From Amborella trichopoda (lineage: Eukaryota > Streptophyta > Magnoliopsida > Amborellales > Amborellaceae): a DNA stretch of 64,000 bases. The stretch is taken from the NCBI RefSeq assembly GCF_000471905.2, contig NW_006494789.1:10135388-10199387 (forward strand), in the 5' to 3' direction. A model generated the notes under the pieces. That model was not told where the DNA came from. It did not search any database and saw nothing but the letters and a program-made list of their open reading frames with translations. A program made the position numbers and the translations under genes. The stretch's first letter is position 1; each line of letters opens with the position of its first letter. Of the stretch, positions 54,294 through 64,000 are shown piece after piece.

Positions 54294-54311
54294 TGGCGCC
54301 CTTCGTGGGGC
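54294..54311 (+). other. primer-binding site of element K (tRNA-Lys-like)
   Basis: TGGCGCCCTTCGTGGGGC. As I recall plant tRNA-Lys, its complement would be TGGCGCCCACCGTGGGGC, about two mismatches away. It differs from the tRNA-Arg-like PBS of the other Tat/Ogre copies. Confidence 0.72.
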
Positions 54312-54349
54312 ATCATCGAGCGTGATTCGAGCATCAAAATTTCGAAAAT

Positions 54350-55260
54350 ATCATAATGTTTTGAAACTTTGCAAACATGTTCTAGGTACGATTTTGTGAC
54401 TATTACCAATGTTTTAGGTCAAAATAAAATATTTAAAAATAGAAAAAAATATGTTTATGTTAGATCTGCTGTCGCTTTATTTTAATTTATTTTCATCAAA
54501 AAAAATTTTATTTGCAGTTTCTACAAGTTTACAGTAAGATTATTTTATCAATATATACAAGAAAAAAAATATAAAAACAATATTAAAAAAAAAAAAGTTT
54601 TGGGCGACACTAGGCCCAGGCGACACTAACCGTGTCACTCAGGTCCAAGGCGACACGCTCTCTCTGGTTCCCCCCGTCGCCCAACTTAGAAATTTTTGAA
54701 AATTTTAGGCTGGGTCCTGGGAGTTTCTTGTGACTGCTCGAAAACGTTTGGAGCAAAATGAAATTTTTAAAAATACCAAAAAAATAGTTTTCTTGATATA
54801 GGTCTTTTCTATCTATTGTTCTTGTGTTTCACTTTGTTTTAATTTTATTTCATCAAAATTTATGATTTTTCTGCTTCTACAAGTTTTAGTAGCCTTATTT
54901 TATCAGGATCAAAAAGATAAATAATAATAATAATAATAATAATAAAATTATTTTTATTTTTTGGGAGACACGACCCGTGCCGCCCAACCAACTGGAGTGA
55001 CACGACCCTATCATAGAGGTCCCAAAAATATTTTGGGACCCACAGGCCTATTCCAGAGCCTTTTTTGTTATTTCTTACCAATTTTTGGCTTAAAATAAAT
55101 TTTTTTAAAAATATAAAAAAGGTATTTTGCTTAAGATAAGTATGTTCAGCTCTTGACTTTTTCTTTTTTTATTTTAGTTTTTTAATTTTGGTTGAAACCA
55201 TTTTTCGTTGCTTTCACCATGCTTAGTATAACTGTATTTCATCAAACTTAAAAAAAGATG
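54350..55260 (+). repeat. three degenerate ~335-bp tandem repeats in the leader of element K
   Basis: Anchors 'aaaataaaatatttaaaaat' type at 54420, 54752 and 55090, and 'ctacaagtttacagtaagat'/'ctacaagttttagtagcctt' at about 54520 and 54878. Between them lie GC-rich patches of 'gggcgacac...cgtgtcgccc' kind in otherwise very AT-rich DNA. The same GC patches occur in the LTR. Confidence 0.75.
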
Positions 55261-57299
55261 AAAAATTTTTCTTTTAAAAAAAATTTGATAAATATACTTC
55301 GAGGGCTGCTCGCACCCTCCTTGAACTGTGTCCCGTTCGAGTCACCCTCGACTCGGGTCACGCTCGACTTAGCACGAACTATGCCTGGTTTCACTGCCTT
55401 GACCATACATTCTTAGGGCTTCCTCACCCCTCCATCTATATTGTACCTTGAGCGAGTTTCACCTCGAAGAGCGCATCACTAGGCACGATTAGCGCCAAGC
55501 GCTCACTTGTTTTCTTTCTTATTGTGTGCATGTGTGCTTGACTTTACACACTCTAGCACACACCGACCGGGAATCCTAGAAAACTAGGAAACAAATTTTT
55601 CAAAAATCCCCAAAATCCACGTTAACGGCATGAGGGAAACCTAGTATTAAGAGACAAGGCGGCTAGGATTCGCGTAACTTTAACTGTGAGCGCCCCTCCA
55701 TAATCCTTTACCTCAAAGCAACTCCGTGTATAGTAGGACCTCAAAAAATCCTATAACCGGAGACCAGGACCTATGCAAGGACTTATATTAGCCTAGCCGC
55801 ATTTCAGTAGTTAGAAACCCACTCTCAAGCAGAGCCTACCTATAGTAGTTTACTAGGTCAAACATTTTCGTGTGCTTGCTTGCTTATTTCTGATTGGCTA
55901 ATCTTAGATCTCAGTCCGGACCCGCCTTTGGTCAAAGCTGAACTTTGGGTCCAAGTTCAGGCCTGTACCCAGCTTACTCAGGTCCGAACCAGGTTCACAC
56001 CCAGGTCCTATCTTGGTCCGAGCCGAAGGTTTGTTCCTAGCTCTCTTTGATCCAGTCCAGGTCCATACCTGGTCTGATCATTAAAACTCTCTGAGTCCAA
56101 GTTCAGGCTTGTACCCAGCCTAGCCCAGATCCGAACCAGGTTCACACCCAGGTCCGAAGTTAGGCCCCCTCTTGATCTGAGTCAAAGGCCCATTCCTAGT
56201 TCAATCTTGATCCATTCCGGGTCCACATCCGGTCTGAGTTTCAAATCCCACTAGGTCCAAGCCCAAGCTTGCACTCAGCTTAGTTAAGGTTCGAACCCGG
56301 CTCACACCCCGGTTCGAACCTAGACGCACCCTTGGTCCGAGCCGAGACTCATGCACCATCGAGTCTAGATCTTAGTCTATGTTCTAGTATAGAGTTGCCT
56401 TTAGAGCTAGACTAGGCTTACCTTAGTTCAGGGTCTGAACCAAAACCCATTGAGTTTAGCAAGTCTAGGGCACAATCAAGTCTTAGCCTTGGTCTTAGTT
56501 AAGGTTTTGCCCTAGAGTCAGGCTGACTCTTCCCTAGGTCATCGAGTCTAGATCATACCTAAGCCTAGATTCTAGAACCCAGCTAAAGAGAGTCGCCATG
56601 TCGGTTACCTAAGGCGATTATGATGACTGCTCCACGGCTGATTCTAAACCGAACCTTCCCAAACCTGGGGACTACTATGCCGTAGTCCCTTGGGATTGCA
56701 GCCAGAACTAGGGCTAATCCATTATCCATCATCTAGTTCTTCAATTAGAAGCTGAGTCCTTGGGATCCACTCCTAACCTTGATCTCTGCATGGTCCGAAA
56801 AGTTGGCTCCGCTCGAAAAATATTAAACAGTCAGGGGGTCTCGCTGGGTATTATCCTACAAGGAACCTGACGTAGCCACAGTAGGAGCCGTCTGACCTTA
56901 GGCAACCAAAGCAGGAGCCGTGTGAGGGCAGAAGTTTGTGCGGCATCTAACGCCAATTCCCACAACTCGAACCAAGATAACCCTGAGATGCTGTGATCTC
57001 AAAACCAAGACCCACCTAGTTTTAGGAGATCCAATCCAACCTTGAGCCACCATAGTATCGTTCATGATGTTCTTAAAACTGTACGGAGAAGAGGCATCAA
57101 GCTAGACCAACCCTCAGGCAAGAAAGGCATCCAAGCTGCCCTTAAAAGTCTGGTTCACTTAGGTTACATTGTTCATGCCCCAGCTTAGGGGTCAAACCCA
57201 AACCAACTTAGTGGTATAGGTCAACCCTTAGGACAACCGAGTCAGCCGATTCTTCAATTGGTCACTTTAGTTCATCCGGTCCAACCAACCCCGTAGTTT
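55261..57299 (+). other. remaining leader of element K
   Basis: No domain-bearing ORF. A tandem repeat with anchors 'gtccaagttcaggc' at 55949 and 56095 and 'gtccaagcccaagc' at 56254 (146- and 159-bp units) contains 'gaaccaggttcacacccagg' + 'tcc'. A long leader before gag is usual in Tat elements. Confidence 0.6.
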
Positions 57300-58550
57300 T
57301 CGCAACCTGTGGCGATGCCTATGGGTCAGTATGCCTCTCAAGGACAATTGTGTCAAACTGCCCCGGTAACAGCGGCTCATCCATCACAAGCCCAAGAAGG
57401 CCAACATCTACCCCAAGTCTAGACTCATCAGTCTATGCTTGGGAACCCACCGACCAGTGGGCCTACTCTCATGCCGAATACTCAACAAGAAGGCACTTTA
57501 AAAGAGATGCAGGATATGCTCGTAAGGATGGGTATGCATGAAATCCTACCCCTAGATGCCTATGTTCATGAGACCCTTGGAGGCATGGAAGGCCTTCCCC
57601 CTGGGTTTGTCATCCCAAAGTTTAAAAACAAATGCAATGGGAAGAATACCCCAGATATTCACATCAACGTGTACCTCCTCTCCGTTAAGATAGGCCTAAC
57701 CAATTGAAGGCCTTGTTTTCACGAACTTTGACCAGTGAGGCTTTAAACTGACATCAGAGAATAATGACCGCTCAACCACACATAAATCCAGATGAAATGT
57801 TCAACCAGTTCGTCTCTCATTACAGTGGGTCGACACCAAGTTCTCTTTCCTTAGGCGAGCTCAGTGCAACCAAACAAAACTCTAGAGAATCCTTCGAGGA
57901 TTTTATCGGTCGATTCCACAAGGCGGCGATGCGGGTCATCGAATGTCCACTTACGGACCCAGCTAAAATCTTCATGGCCTTAGAAAATGCAGCTCTTGAA
58001 TACATGACCTTGTTTAGTTAGGGACTTATCCCCCACTCTTTCGACTCCATGATCGAGCTGGTGGCACGACATGAAAGGGCGAGAGGGACACTCCTCAGTA
58101 CTAGGCTCGATAACAAACTCATCATGACTCCCTAGAATAAAAATAAGAGCAACGACAAGAGGAAAGCTTCTGGTCAGGCTAATGAAATTATCATTAATGG
58201 GGCGGCTCAGGGTTCAGCCACCTAGCACAATAATAGGAATCAAAATTGTAGGGGTCAGCCTAGAGCTAATGCTCAAACTAACAATCCAAGGTGAGAGGAC
58301 AACTTCACTCCTCTCGAAGACCCGTTAGAAAACGTGCTGGAGTCACCCTTGAAGAAAAACTTGGTTCAACTCCTGCCACTATCTAAACCACCATTTGAGG
58401 TTAAGGATAATAATAGATGGTAAAAGTGGCATAGAAACTATGCCCATGATACCCAAAACTGTTTCTACTTGAAGCGGGTGATTCAAGGGTTGATTAATAG
58501 GGGCGACATCACTGTCAAACCTAGAAATAACATGTTGAAGAACCTAATCA
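57300..58550 (+). pseudogene. gag: gag of element K
   Basis: Readable blocks: LKEMQDMLVRMGMHEILPLD (about 57500), PPGFVIPKFK, DIHINVYLLSV, NPDEMFNQFVSHYSGS, ESFEDFIGRFHKAAMRVIEC (57890), KWHRNYAHDTQNCFYLKRVI + QGLINRGD (58425-58510). The last is the Tat-type zinc-binding-like tail; the Cys/His pattern is incomplete because the first Cys is Trp. Frame changes near 57710 and several stops (58018, 58132, 58222) break it. Confidence 0.83.
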
Positions 58551-58554
58551 AAAG

Positions 58555-59270
58555 ATGGGTATCTTCACAAACCCTCTCCTCAAAAATACGCCCATAACGG
58601 TCGAAGAAACGGGAGCTCTTAGTAACTCAAAAGATGATGTTATCATTCACGTGATTAAAAACGGAGATGAAGAAGATGAGGCTAACCAATTCATATTTGC
58701 TTGTGATCATCATCTGCAAGAAGTTGAAGAAGATATTTTGAGTCTTCTTAAAGGAAACTCTTTGTCCACAAACTCTGATGATCCTCCCAAGTGGGACCAG
58801 TATGATGAAGATGATGCCCTCGAGATTGACATGGTCAAAGCTGATGAAAAGGGATCATCTTCTAAACAAGGAGCCAACACCCTAAGGTCTCCCATTACTC
58901 TCACTAGGGTTGACCCTATCAGCTCCAAACTGGCCAAGTTAATTCCTTAACCCAAAGAGGTCGAGTGTTCAAACCCATCCAATTGATGGCAGACACTCTT
59001 GATGAAAGAATGGGAGCCACTTCAATAGCCAACCAACCAGCAGGGGTTGCGGATCATGATCCTAATAAAAGAACTCAAGGATCTGCAACCACCTATGATC
59101 TACCGACTCATCTCGGGAAGATCCAAGCTCAAATCTCCATCTTGGAGCTGCTACAAATTCGCTGACACATAGAGCGCAAATTGAAAAGGTTCTTGCTAAG
59201 ACCCACATCTCGAGTAACACACAACCAGATGAGTTGTGTGGTATGATAAACCAACTAATGGCACCAACGC
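58555..59270 (+). pseudogene. gag-pro linker of element K
   Basis: ORF 58555-58950 opens MGIFTNPLLKNTPITVEE, a form of the NPLP-type segment found after gag in Tat polyproteins, and has an acidic stretch (FACDHHLQEVEEDILSLL). ORF 58965-59165 follows in another frame. No catalytic motif. Confidence 0.7.
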
Positions 59271-60085
59271 CAATCATATTCACGGACGACGACATCCCGA
59301 ATAATGTCAATCGCTTTCACATTCATCCTCTTCATATCACTTTCCAATAAAAAAATGGCGTTGCAAAGGCTTGTGCCGAGCCCCCTTCTTTTCGTAATCC
59401 TAGCACACATAGCGGAAAACTAGCCTTAAGGGTCGATCTCGGAGAAATCCTGCTCTCTTCCTTCGAGCAAGCTGATTGTGCTACTTTACATCTAAAGACC
59501 GGCGACCCCGTTCTTCAAATTTGGAAAACTTTTGCATCGATGGAGGAGATCATCCATTATCAACATCGATACATATTCGGGTCCCTCGAAGCCTGGCACA
59601 TGCTCTTCTCCCAAGGCTTCCAACCTGGCTATGGTTTGGGAAGTCAAGAGCAAGGTGTCAAGGAAGCGATTTCTGCATCAGTTGAAGCCAAAACTGGAAA
59701 AGAGGAAAGAAGAGGGCTCGGGTGTATTCTCACCCTATTTCAAAGCCGGATAAAGCCTTCAAGCCCTCTGTGCTTCATATCAGAGGGCATTAAAACCCTC
59801 AATCCTCTTAGTGCACGTCTTCCAAAATGGCCGAAAGTGATCCTCGAATCCCCAACAGGGGATAGTCCCTCTTCCACATCTCAGCGCACACAAGGACTAG
59901 GAATTGAAGACCTATTTGCTGACCTAGATCTAGAGGAGGTGTGCACAGTTGGCTCTAACACAGCCAAGGGTGCTCATCCACCAACACCTACCCAGGGACG
60001 GAATTGGTCGAACATTCCTTTATCTCGAGAATCACTGAAAGCATACCAGAGGCACCTTCATGTCCCGGTGCCAAAAAATGGATAG
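59270..60085 (+). pseudogene. pol: protease-region remnant with a G-patch-like motif
   Basis: Starts with IIFTDDDIPNNVNRFHIHPL, the usual entry to the Tat protease, but the expected D-N/T-G catalytic segment is missing after a stop at 59348. Then CATLHLKTGDPVLQIWKTF and, at 59600-59675, AWHMLFSQGFQPGYGLGS + QEQGVKEAI, which fits the G-patch pattern (Gf.pG.GLG...qG). G-patches behind the protease are known in some plant gypsy and betaretroviral polyproteins as nucleic-acid-binding modules. ORF 59540-60085 stays open to NGLGIEDLF-type text and the overlap with the next frame. Confidence 0.7.
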
Positions 60086-61629
60086 GTACGAGGTGGCCAT
60101 CTAACCACTCTGCATGTCCGGTCCCCAACATTTCTTTCATGAGTCCCATAAGGGACACCTCTTGCGACATTTCAAAAACCATGAAAAATTCAAAACATGA
60201 TAAAGCTGATAATAATGAAAAAGAATTTTCAAAAATGGTGCTCACTCAAGATAGCCCAATAACGGTGAATAATACCCGAGACGATGAATTGGATAATCAA
60301 GATGAAGATCAAGAGAGTCAAGAGTCTGAAGAAATCCCTCAACCTGAGGAGCTCACTTTCCATGTTGAGCAGTTTAAGAAGAGGTTTGATGGTGACCCAA
60401 CGGCTACCATTGAAGAGATGATTGACGTAAACCTAGGAACTGAGAAGGACCCAAGGTTAACCAAGATTGGAACCTCCTTATCTTTTAAGGAGCGGGAAAA
60501 TGTGATTTTCTTTCTCAAGAACTATCGCGATGTATTCACCTGGTCATACGATACTATGTCAAGCCTCGATCCCACATTGGTGCAACATCACCTAGTATTC
60601 AACGAAGGGGCAAGGCCTATAAGGCAGAATCTCCGATGTCAAAAGACTCATCTTGAGCTCAAAATTAAGGAAGAGATCGACAAGCTTCCCAAGGTGAGGT
60701 TCATCATGCCCATCGATTATTCGGAATGGTTGGCCAACATAGTGGTTGTATCTAAGAAAGACGAGAGGATCCGAGTGTGTGTCGAATACAGAGACCTCAA
60801 TAAGGCATGTCCCAAAGACAATTTTCCGTTGCCAAACATAGATGCCTTGGTCGACAACACTGCGAGGCACGAGATGCTGTCATTCATGGATGGCTTCACG
60901 GTTTACAACCATATCCTCATGACAGAAGAAAACCAAACCAAGACGTCATTCATAACGCAATGGGGAACCTACTGTTACAAAGTAATACCCTTCGGTCTCA
61001 AAAATGGAGGAGCAACTTATCAACGGGCAATGGCTAACATCTTGCATGATCTAATGCATACCATTACGGAAGACTATGTCGATGGCATTCTAGTCAAGTC
61101 AAAGACCAGGTCTGATCATCTCACCAACCTTAGAACCATATTTGAGAGACTCCGAAAACATCAACTCAAACTCAATCCCCAAAAATGTGTCTTTGAAGTT
61201 GAATCTGGCAAATTATTAAGCTTTATAGTAAGCCAAAGAGGCATTGAGGTGGACCCATCCAAAATACGAGCCATCACTGAAATGCCTCCTCCCCGGAACA
61301 TCAAAGAAATTCGTGGGCTTCAAGGTCTCATACAAGCCATAAGGCGTTTCATTTCACAGTTGGCGGATAAGTGCGCACTGTTCAATAGACTCCTTAAGAA
61401 GGACACCCCATTCATATTGGACAATGAATGCCAAGAAGCGATCAATCAAATCAAGGAGTACCTCACGAAACCTCCCATCCTTAGTCCTCCTAGTCCAGAT
61501 AAACCTATGTTCTTATACATGTCAGTGAAAGACAAGACCATGGGGGTAATGTTAGGACAATATAACGATCATGGGAAAGAGCAAACGATATACTATATCA
61601 GCAAAACCATGGTCAACTATGAGACATGA
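60004..61629 (+). pseudogene. pol: reverse transcriptase and first RNase H of element K, longest open frame in the window
   Basis: 541 codons open. Residues ~120-175: acidic linker and DPRLTKIGTSLSFKERENV. RT: LANIVVVSKKDERIRVCVEY (about 242-261), LNKACPKDNFPLPNIDALVD, MLSFMDGFTVYNHI, IPFGLKNGGATYQRAM, then YVDG at residues 358-361 (61075-61086) where active RTs have YVDD, LKLNPQKCVFEVESGKLL. RNase H connection: FILDNECQEAINQIKEYL, PMFLYMSVKDKTMGVMLGQ, QTIYYISKTMVNYET then TGA. The frame is nearly intact, yet the second Asp of the catalytic pair is Gly, which should abolish polymerase activity. The annotated Met is simply the first in the frame; the real protein would be part of a polyprotein. 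Confidence 0.92.
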
Positions 61630-62103
61630 TACACAGATGCGGAAAAGCATTGCTTAACACTTGTGGGGCCATGCATAAATTAAGACATTATGTCTTAACT
61701 CATTCAGTCAAGCTCATAGAAAAAGTTGACCCACTCAAGTACCTAATGGAGAGGCTAGTCCTCAACAGACGTTTGATGAAGTGGAGAATGCTATTGAGTG
61801 AGTTTGAGATCAAGTATCTCACTAAAAAATCGATCAAAGGACAAGTCATTGCTAACCACTTAGTTGAACACGCACTGCTAAGCAATATTCCCATTAACAC
61901 AGATCTCCCTGATGAGAACCTCTTCACAATTGAGGACTCGATTAACGAATACGAGTTAGGAATAGGAGTCATACTATGCTCACCTGAAAAGATTTTAATG
62001 CATATCGCCATCAGATTGAATTTCCCATGGACTAATAACGTTGTTGAATATGAAGCCTTGATAGCCGGGTTTGAGAATGCTATGGGAATGAAAATTCAGC
62101 AAA
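61626..62103 (+). pseudogene. pol: RNase H end and second RNase H of element K, cut by a gap
   Basis: Continues after the stop: YVLTHSVKLIEKVDPLKYLM, EIKYLTKKSIKGQVIANHL, then the second, archaeal-type RNase H: ELGIGVILCSPEKILMHIAI, NNVVEYEALIAGFENAMGM (Glu of the VEYEAL motif present). The N gap begins at 62104 inside this domain. Confidence 0.82.
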
Positions 62104-62437
62104 NNNNNNNNNNNNNNNNNNNNNNNNNNNNNNNNNNNNNNNNNNNNNNNNNNNNNNNNNNNNNNNNNNNNNNNNNNNNNNNNNNNNNNNNNNNNNNNNN
62201 NNNNNNNNNNNNNNNNNNNNNNNNNNNNNNNNNNNNNNNNNNNNNNNNNNNNNNNNNNNNNNNNNNNNNNNNNNNNNNNNNNNNNNNNNNNNNNNNNNNN
62301 NNNNNNNNNNNNNNNNNNNNNNNNNNNNNNNNNNNNNNNNNNNNNNNNNNNNNNNNNNNNNNNNNNNNNNNNNNNNNNNNNNNNNNNNNNNNNNNNNNNN
62401 NNNNNNNNNNNNNNNNNNNNNNNNNNNNNNNNNNNNN
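62104..62437. other. assembly gap, 334 N
   Basis: A run of N within pol of element K. The expected missing sequence is the rest of the second RNase H. Confidence 0.99.
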
Positions 62438-62880
62438 AGAAGAAAAGCTCAAACCCTAGCAAGAAAAGATGGAAAATATGACTCCATATTTTAAGAAAAT
62501 CACCTTTCAGTATATAACTAGGGAATATGATACGTTTGTGGACACCCTTGCAACCCTTTTTACGATGGTTAATATTCCTCTAGAAATCACCACATTGCCA
62601 TTCTATATCAGGAACAAACATGACCCTTCCTCACCAACGATCGAAAAAGAAATGGAGCAAGAAAAGGAGAACAATGGGGAAGTATCTCTCGTGGCTTTAG
62701 ATGCACTAGTTACAATAATACCATGGTTCCACGATGTTTTATCCTTGCTAAAAGATGGGTTATACCCCAAAGGAGCCACCAAAAGGATAAAGAAGGCCTT
62801 CGAAGGTTTTCTATGAGATTCTTAGTAAGAGGTGATCTTCTATTCAAAAAATCCTTCGATGGCATCTTTCTATAGTGCCT
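62438..62880 (+). pseudogene. pol: RNase H-integrase connection of element K
   Basis: ORF 62469-62816: YFKKITFQYITREYDTFVDT + LATL (the ADALA-type end of the second RNase H, here VDTLATL), ITTLPFYIRNKH, then LVTIIPWFHDVLSLLKDGLY before the integrase zinc finger. Confidence 0.8.
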
Positions 62881-63968
62881 TGATCAGCCAAAAATTGACC
62901 GAGTACTCACAGATTTGCACAATGGAGGAGGTTATTCTGGGGAAGCCGCCTTAGCTCAGAAAATCAGGCACCAAGGCTATTACGGGACCACCATGGCTGA
63001 AGACTGCTAGAAGTTCGTTAAGAAGTGTCCCAAATGTCAACTCTATGAAGACCTCATCCATGCACCGTCTGTATCACTCAAATCAACACCGCCCGTATGG
63101 CCCTTCGCCATGTGGGTCTTGATATCATCAGAATGATATCACCAAAAGCCTCAAACAGCCATCGTTTTATATTAACGGCTACAAAATACTTCACCAAATG
63201 GGTAGAGGCTGCATCATTTGTTAAAGTTGAAGGCCAACATGTTGCTCGTTTCATAAAGATCAATATCGTATTCAGATTTGTTGTTCCTGAGTCAATCATC
63301 ATTGACAATGGATCCAATCTCAAAAATGAAAAGGTCACTGAGGTGTGCAAAAAGTTTGGGATAACACAAAAATTCTCCACACCTTATTACCCTCAAGGAA
63401 ACGGACAAGCAGAGGCCACAAACAAATGACTTCTCAGAATAATAGACAAAATAATAAAAAGCGGGAAAGATTGGCATGAAAAGCTAAATGACGCCCTATG
63501 GGCTTACCGGACAACTGAGAAGACTACGACTGGCATGATTCCATACTCATTGGTGTATGGTATGGAAGCAGTGCTACCTATCGAGGTGAGATACCATCCC
63601 TCCTCGTCCTTATTCATAAAAATTCAGATGAGGAACAAAAGATCGAAGCACGAATCACTGTCCTCATTAACTTAGATGAAAAACAACTACGAGCAACACA
63701 AAATATCATTGCTTACCAATGTAGTGCCGAGAGGGCATACTAAAGAAAAGTTGTTCCTCGACAATTTAGAGAAGGAGACATGGTACTCAAAAAAATCTTC
63801 CACACTCCTGCAAATCCACACCCTTTAGGCACGTTCAAACCTAATTGGGTGGGGCCATTCGTGGTTACCCGAGTGCATGCAGGCAACTCTTACAAGATAA
63901 AAAATTAGGAGGGGTATGAACTCAACGACCTCATTAATGCGATATATCTGAGAAAGTATTACCTGTAA
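62880..63968 (+). pseudogene. pol: integrase of element K
   Basis: Zinc-finger remnant DLHNGGGYSGEAALAQKI...KCPKCQL (62915-63040); the second His of HHCC is not visible. Core ORF 63097-63429: LDIIRMISP (first Asp), TATKYFTKWVEAASF, ESIIIDNGSNL (second Asp), YPQGNGQAEATNK (Glu); the D-D-E triad is complete. A TGA at 63427 is followed in frame by [20 protein letters not shown] and [16 protein letters not shown]. After a shift near 63590 the C-terminal part runs to VGPFVVTRVHAGNSYKI and AIYLRKYYL, stop at 63966, the Tat pol end. The 3' region and 3' LTR lie beyond the window. Confidence 0.9.
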
Positions 63969-64000
63969 CGGGCTAAAAAACATGGTGAAAACATGAAAAG

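Overview
The window looks like a transposable-element graveyard from a large plant (angiosperm) nuclear genome. I see no host gene, no tRNA or rRNA gene and nothing prokaryotic. The evidence is plant-type Ty3/gypsy pol of the Tat/Ogre kind (RT, RNase H, a second 'archaeal-type' RNase H, then integrase, ending in a YLKKYY-type tail), plant Ty1/copia with an initiator-Met primer site, and a hAT element with an 8-bp target duplication. Almost every reading frame is interrupted. The assembly has two gaps: 20 N at 14211-14230 and 334 N at 62104-62437.

One large Tat/Ogre-like family dominates. Its LTRs are about 2.6-3.8 kb and its primer-binding site (PBS) resembles the tRNA-Arg type (TGGCGACTCCACTGGGGAC). 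The best copy, called E-F here, runs from a 5' LTR that is complete except for its first few hundred bases (28155-31066), through leader, gag (about 31.9-34.4 kb) and pol (34.4-38.9 kb), a 5.2-kb repeat-rich 3' region (38934-44160), to a 3' LTR (44161-47308). Other copies are: the 3' end of an element at 1-5524 (LTR A); a minus-strand LTR (12394-18496, LTR J) that holds a captured pol fragment; a run of LTR-leader units (LTRs B, C, D) at 19.0-28.15 kb leading into LTR E; and an internally deleted derivative at 49.8-52.96 kb.

Layout: 1-2877 3' region of element A; 2878-5524 LTR A; 5525-8073 a minus-strand gypsy LTR of another kind (TGTAAGGACCC start); 8074-9732 unassigned; 9733-10960 5' part of a copia element on the plus strand; 10961-11730 inverted LTR fragment; 11740-12393 and 18497-19002 copia integrase on the minus strand, split by LTR J (12394-18496); 19003-31088 LTRs B, C, D and E with three PBSs; 31089-47308 rest of element E-F; 48271-49809 non-autonomous hAT; 49818-52962 deleted Tat/Ogre; 52963-64000 a second Tat element (K) with a tRNA-Lys-like PBS that continues past the window.

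The structures I find most worth following up are these. Each Tat/Ogre LTR carries its own pyrimidine-rich minisatellite between a splice-donor-like and an acceptor-like site, which suggests an intron inside the LTR. LTR-PBS-short-leader units occur in series with the same leader-LTR junction. An inverted block is bounded by inverted LTR pieces and appears to split one copia element. A pol fragment sits inside an LTR between 106-bp direct repeats. The hAT element contains more than 20 copies of a short repeat and two strong hairpins. A candidate antisense ORF is shared by two elements just before the 3' LTR. I found no evidence for an unknown enzymatic or defence system. The interest here lies in retroelement architecture.
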